The notes beneath the pieces are model-generated. The model saw only the letters and a program-made list of their open reading frames with translations. It was not told the DNA's origin and did not search any database. A DNA stretch of 9,708 nucleotides from Candidatus Eiseniibacteriota bacterium (GTDB lineage Bacteria; JAFGKV01): positions 1 through 9,708 of the forward strand of contig JALOPK010000100.1 of NCBI GenBank assembly GCA_025453925.1. The letters run 5' to 3'. Positions 7,409 to 9,708 of this stretch are shown in pieces (the stretch's first letter is position 1; the number at the start of each line of letters is the position of its first letter). Position numbers and translations under genes: made by a program.

Positions 7409-7626
7409 GTACCTCCCTGGGCCCTCAAGAAACCGGGCGCTTCCGGGCCCCGCCACAGAACCGGAGAACCACCGCTCATCTGCGTGGCGACGCACTCACA
7501 AAAGGCGGTCTGCCTCCCTTCACGCCGCCGATTCACCCAGCCTTCCAGTAGACGGTACCACACTGCCTACCCATCGTCCCACCAAGCGGTTCCTGACTCG
7601 AGACCGGGCTCGGGGTACCTCCCTGG
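7409..7626. repeat. 12-bp direct repeat pair in the divergent intergenic region
   Basis: GTACCTCCCTGG occurs exactly at 7409-7420 and again at 7615-7626, 206 bases apart, both in the non-coding stretch between the two divergent transcription units. A partly similar ATACCTCCCC lies near 7713. The copies may be paired regulator sites, or chance repeats in biased sequence; the flanking bases differ. Confidence 0.4.
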
Positions 7627-7792
7627 TGAGAAGAGGAGTCCCCCCGTGGTCCCGCTGTCTTGACCGGGCCGTATGGCAGGGCACGGGACGCCGCCGTTGT
7701 CGCCTTCGAGGCATACCTCCCCCGCATCGCCCACCTGCCTCCCCGAGCGACCCACCCCGGCTGCCCGAATCGCACCGAACCCGCGGATGCCC

Positions 7793-7821
7793 TTGACATC
7801 GCAGGCGTCCGTTCGCAACTC
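7793..7821 (+). promoter_or_regulatory. Candidate -35 element for the GH13 gene
   Basis: TTGACA at 7793-7798 is a perfect -35 consensus, 89 bases before the GTG start. At 16-18 bases spacing the -10 candidates (GCAACT, CAACTC, AACTCC) are poor, so the promoter may be activator-dependent, use another sigma factor, or be a chance match. Confidence 0.25.
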
Positions 7822-7871
7822 CAGGTCCTGCGTCAGCAGTCCGGGACTGATCATGCCGCTTCTCACCGACT

Positions 7872-7878
7872 GGAGGAG
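7872..7878 (+). promoter_or_regulatory. Ribosome binding site of the GH13 gene
   Basis: GGAGGAG lies just before the GTG at 7882. Counting GGAGG as the core, the spacer is AGTAT, 5 bases. It favours the GTG over the in-frame ATG at 7897, whose only nearby purine run (AGGA) abuts the start codon. Confidence 0.55.
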
Positions 7879-7881
7879 TAT

Positions 7882-9708
7882 GTGCCGCCCACAGGAATGC
7901 TCGCCGGCCTCGCGTGTGTCCTCGCCGCCCACTGTTCGCCAGTGCTTCACGCCACCGGAGCGCATCCCGTGGGGGGCCAGGTGATAGTCCCCTACCGGGC
8001 GCCCGAGTGGGCCAAGAACGTCGTCTGGTATCAGATCTTCCCCGAGAGATTCCGTAACGGGGATTCGTCCAACGACCCCACGCTCGATGACATCCGCGGC
8101 TCCTGGCCTCACGACAACGCTTCGCCGTGGCAGATCCATCCCTGGACATCGGACTGGTATGCCCTGCAGCCCTATGAGCAGAAAAACGGGCGGGACATCT
8201 GGTTCAACCTTCAACGGCGCCGGTATGGCGGTGACCTCCAAGGGATCATCGACAGACTCGACTACCTGCGAGACCTCGGTATCGGCGCGATCTACCTGAA
8301 TCCGGTGTTTCAGGCCCCGTCCCTGCACAAGTATGATGGCGTCAGCTATCATCACATCGATCCAACCTTCGGCCCGGATCCGGCAGGCGACCGCTCACTT
8401 ATCGCCGGCGAAACTCCGGACGACCCGGCAACCTGGGTATGGACCGCGGCCGATCGCCTTATGCTGGAGTTGATACGCAGAGTGCACGCCAACGGCATGC
8501 GAATCATCTTCGATGGCGTGTTCAATCATATGGGCATCACCAGTTTTGCCTTCCAGGACGTGATGAATCACCAGGAGGCCTCCCGGTTCAGGGACTGGTT
8601 TGAAATCAGATCCTGGGATAACCCGCTGAAGGGTTCGCGCTTCGACTACCAGGGATGGTTCGGGGTGCGGGAGCTGCCTGAGCTCCGGGAGGATGAGCGG
8701 GGCATCGTGACGGGCCCCCGGGAATACATCTTCGCGGCGACCCGCCGCTGGATGGATCCGGATGGCGACGGCGCACCCGCCGACGGCATCGACGGATGGC
8801 GTCTGGATGTCGCTTTCTGTGTGCGCCATCAGTTCTGGAAGGACTGGCGCGTGCTGGTCAAGGCCATCAATCCGGATGCCTACCTCACGGCTGAGGTCAT
8901 CGACAGTCTGAGGGTGCTCAAGCCATACCTGGAGGGTGACGAGTTCGACGCCATCATGAACTACACCCTGGCCGCCGTCTGTGGAGAGTTCTTCATCGAG
9001 CAGGAAAACAGAATCACCGCCTCGGAGTTCGATGCGCGCCTCGGAGAACTCCGGGGTGCCTTCCACCCCGAGATGGCCTACGTCATGCAGAACCTCTTCG
9101 ACAGCCACGACACCAACCGGCTCGCGTCCCACATCGTGAATCGTGGGATGGGTGGCTACCGCAACTGGCCCGAGTACTTCGACCGATCCAAGGCCACCAA
9201 TCCCGCCTACGATACGCGAAAACCGACCGGGGATGAGCGCAGGATTCAGAGGCTCTGCGTGCTGTTCCAGATGACCTACGTCGGCGCACCGCTCATCTAC
9301 TATGGCGACGAGGTCGGCATGTGGGGCGCCAATGATCCCTGCTGCCGCAAACCCATGCTGTGGGATGATCTCACGTACGAACGGGAGATCGCTCGACCAG
9401 ACAGATCCCGGCGAGAGGAGGGAGACGCGGTCTCTCCTGACGCCGATCTCAGGGCCTACTACCGGTCACTCATCTCGATCCGCAATCGACACCCCGCCCT
9501 TCGCACCGGGGACTTCGCGACACTGATCAGCGATGACAGCCGATCGATCTACGCCTTCATCCGGCAGGCAGGTGAGGACACCGTCGTCGTCGCCCTGAAC
9601 AACCGGGATGCTCCGCAGGATCTCGTACTGCCTTTGCCCAACCCGGGGCTCTGGATCGACGAGATGGGTCACCGAACGTTTGTGGCCGAGGAGCGCGGGC
9701 TGCGTGCG
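7882..9708 (+). CDS. GH13 (alpha-amylase family) glycoside hydrolase, exported, 3' end beyond window
   Basis: Hydrolyses or transfers alpha-glucosidic bonds in starch, maltodextrins or cyclodextrins. 609 codons are visible and the frame is open at the right edge. After a probable signal peptide (residues 1 to about 29) the catalytic barrel starts at W43 with VVWYQIFPERF. Numbered from the GTG: region I DGVFNH (211-216); a DPDGDG calcium-type loop (292-297); region II GWRLD with nucleophile Asp309; region III TAEVID with acid/base Glu338; region IV FDSHDTNR with transition-state Asp410; then YYGDEVGM and, from about 530, a beta C-domain (YAFIRQ, TVVVALNNR). The motifs resemble the neopullulanase/cyclomaltodextrinase branch, but the usual N-terminal domain of that branch (about 120 residues) is absent, so a periplasmic or extracellular alpha-amylase is likelier. 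The start is uncertain: GTG 7882 has GGAGG at 5-base spacing; ATG 7897 is the alternative. It is divergent from the ClpX-like operon. Confidence 0.92.
   Translation, partial: MPPTGMLAGLACVLAAHCSPVLHATGAHPVGGQVIVPYRAPEWAKNVVWYQIFPERFRNGDSSNDPTLDDIRGSWPHDNASPWQIHPWTSDWYALQPYEQKNGRDIWFNLQRRRYGGDLQGIIDRLDYLRDLGIGAIYLNPVFQAPSLHKYDGVSYHHIDPTFGPDPAGDRSLIAGETPDDPATWVWTAADRLMLELIRRVHANGMRIIFDGVFNHMGITSFAFQDVMNHQEASRFRDWFEIRSWDNPLKGSRFDYQGWFGVRELPELREDERGIVTGPREYIFAATRRWMDPDGDGAPADGIDGWRLDVAFCVRHQFWKDWRVLVKAINPDAYLTAEVIDSLRVLKPYLEGDEFDAIMNYTLAAVCGEFFIEQENRITASEFDARLGELRGAFHPEMAYVMQNLFDSHDTNRLASHIVNRGMGGYRNWPEYFDRSKATNPAYDTRKPTGDERRIQRLCVLFQMTYVGAPLIYYGDEVGMWGANDPCCRKPMLWDDLTYEREIARPDRSRREEGDAVSPDADLRAYYRSLISIRNRHPALRTGDFATLISDDSRSIYAFIRQAGEDTVVVALNNRDAPQDLVLPLPNPGLWIDEMGHRTFVAEERGLRA

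Larger units (their letters stand above)
7286..7881. other. Divergent intergenic region without a supportable gene
   Basis: About 596 bases separate the ClpX-like start from the GH13 start. Open frames occur on both strands, but none shows a recognisable protein pattern, a ribosome site at a sensible distance, or similarity to a family; their composition (Pro/Arg/Ser-rich) is that expected from GC-rich DNA read in a non-coding frame. I see no tRNA, rRNA, riboswitch consensus or insertion sequence. The stretch should hold the promoters of both transcription units, and its length leaves space for regulator sites or a small RNA. Confidence 0.6.

Noticed and set aside
7400-7881. tRNA, riboswitch or CRISPR in the intergenic region
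   Set aside because: No cloverleaf arms, no recognised riboswitch core, and only one pair of short repeats rather than an array.
7567-8355. 262-codon minus-strand open frame across the GH13 start
   Set aside because: Its first half is antisense to conserved GH13 sequence, the rest lies in the intergenic region, and no family pattern is seen.

Overview
The window is GC-rich and densely coding, and the Gram-negative (diderm) character is clear: two lipoproteins, an exported TPR protein, a beta-strand-rich protein that looks like an outer-membrane barrel, and the start of an ExbB/TolQ proton-channel subunit. GC bias, operon style and the GH13 type would fit an uncultured lineage such as Gemmatimonadota, Eisenbacteria or Latescibacterota, but the sequence alone does not settle the phylum.

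Layout. Bases 1-7285 hold six genes on the minus strand, transcribed from about 7330 towards 1: a ClpX-like AAA+ unfoldase (7285-5690), an NTF2/SnoaL-like lipoprotein (5693-5172), a second lipoprotein with a C-terminal membrane segment (5175-4570), a 948-residue secreted TPR protein (4573-1727), a 475-residue putative outer-membrane protein (1730-303) and the N-terminal 102 codons of an ExbB/TolQ/AglR-type channel (306-1, cut by the window edge). All five junctions are exact 4-base start/stop overlaps (ATGA or GTGA), so the set is very probably one translationally coupled operon. Bases 7286-7881 form a divergent intergenic region without a supportable gene; it carries weak promoter candidates, a GC-rich hairpin in the ClpX-like leader and a 12-bp direct repeat. 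From 7882 to the right edge, on the plus strand, lies an almost complete exported GH13 alpha-amylase-family enzyme with all catalytic residues.

How the genes may work together. The minus-strand set looks like an envelope machine: a proton-motive-force motor (ExbB/TolQ) with a periplasmic TPR scaffold, an outer-membrane component and two lipoproteins. This general composition recalls Tol-Pal, Exb-TonB and the Myxococcus Agl-Glt machinery, but the visible genes match none of these exactly. The unusual part is the leading gene: a ClpX-like ATPase without the zinc-binding domain, keeping the ClpP-docking IGF tripeptide and carrying an extra C-terminal region of about 100 residues. The joint function is inference. 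The divergent GH13 gene probably belongs to separate alpha-glucan metabolism.
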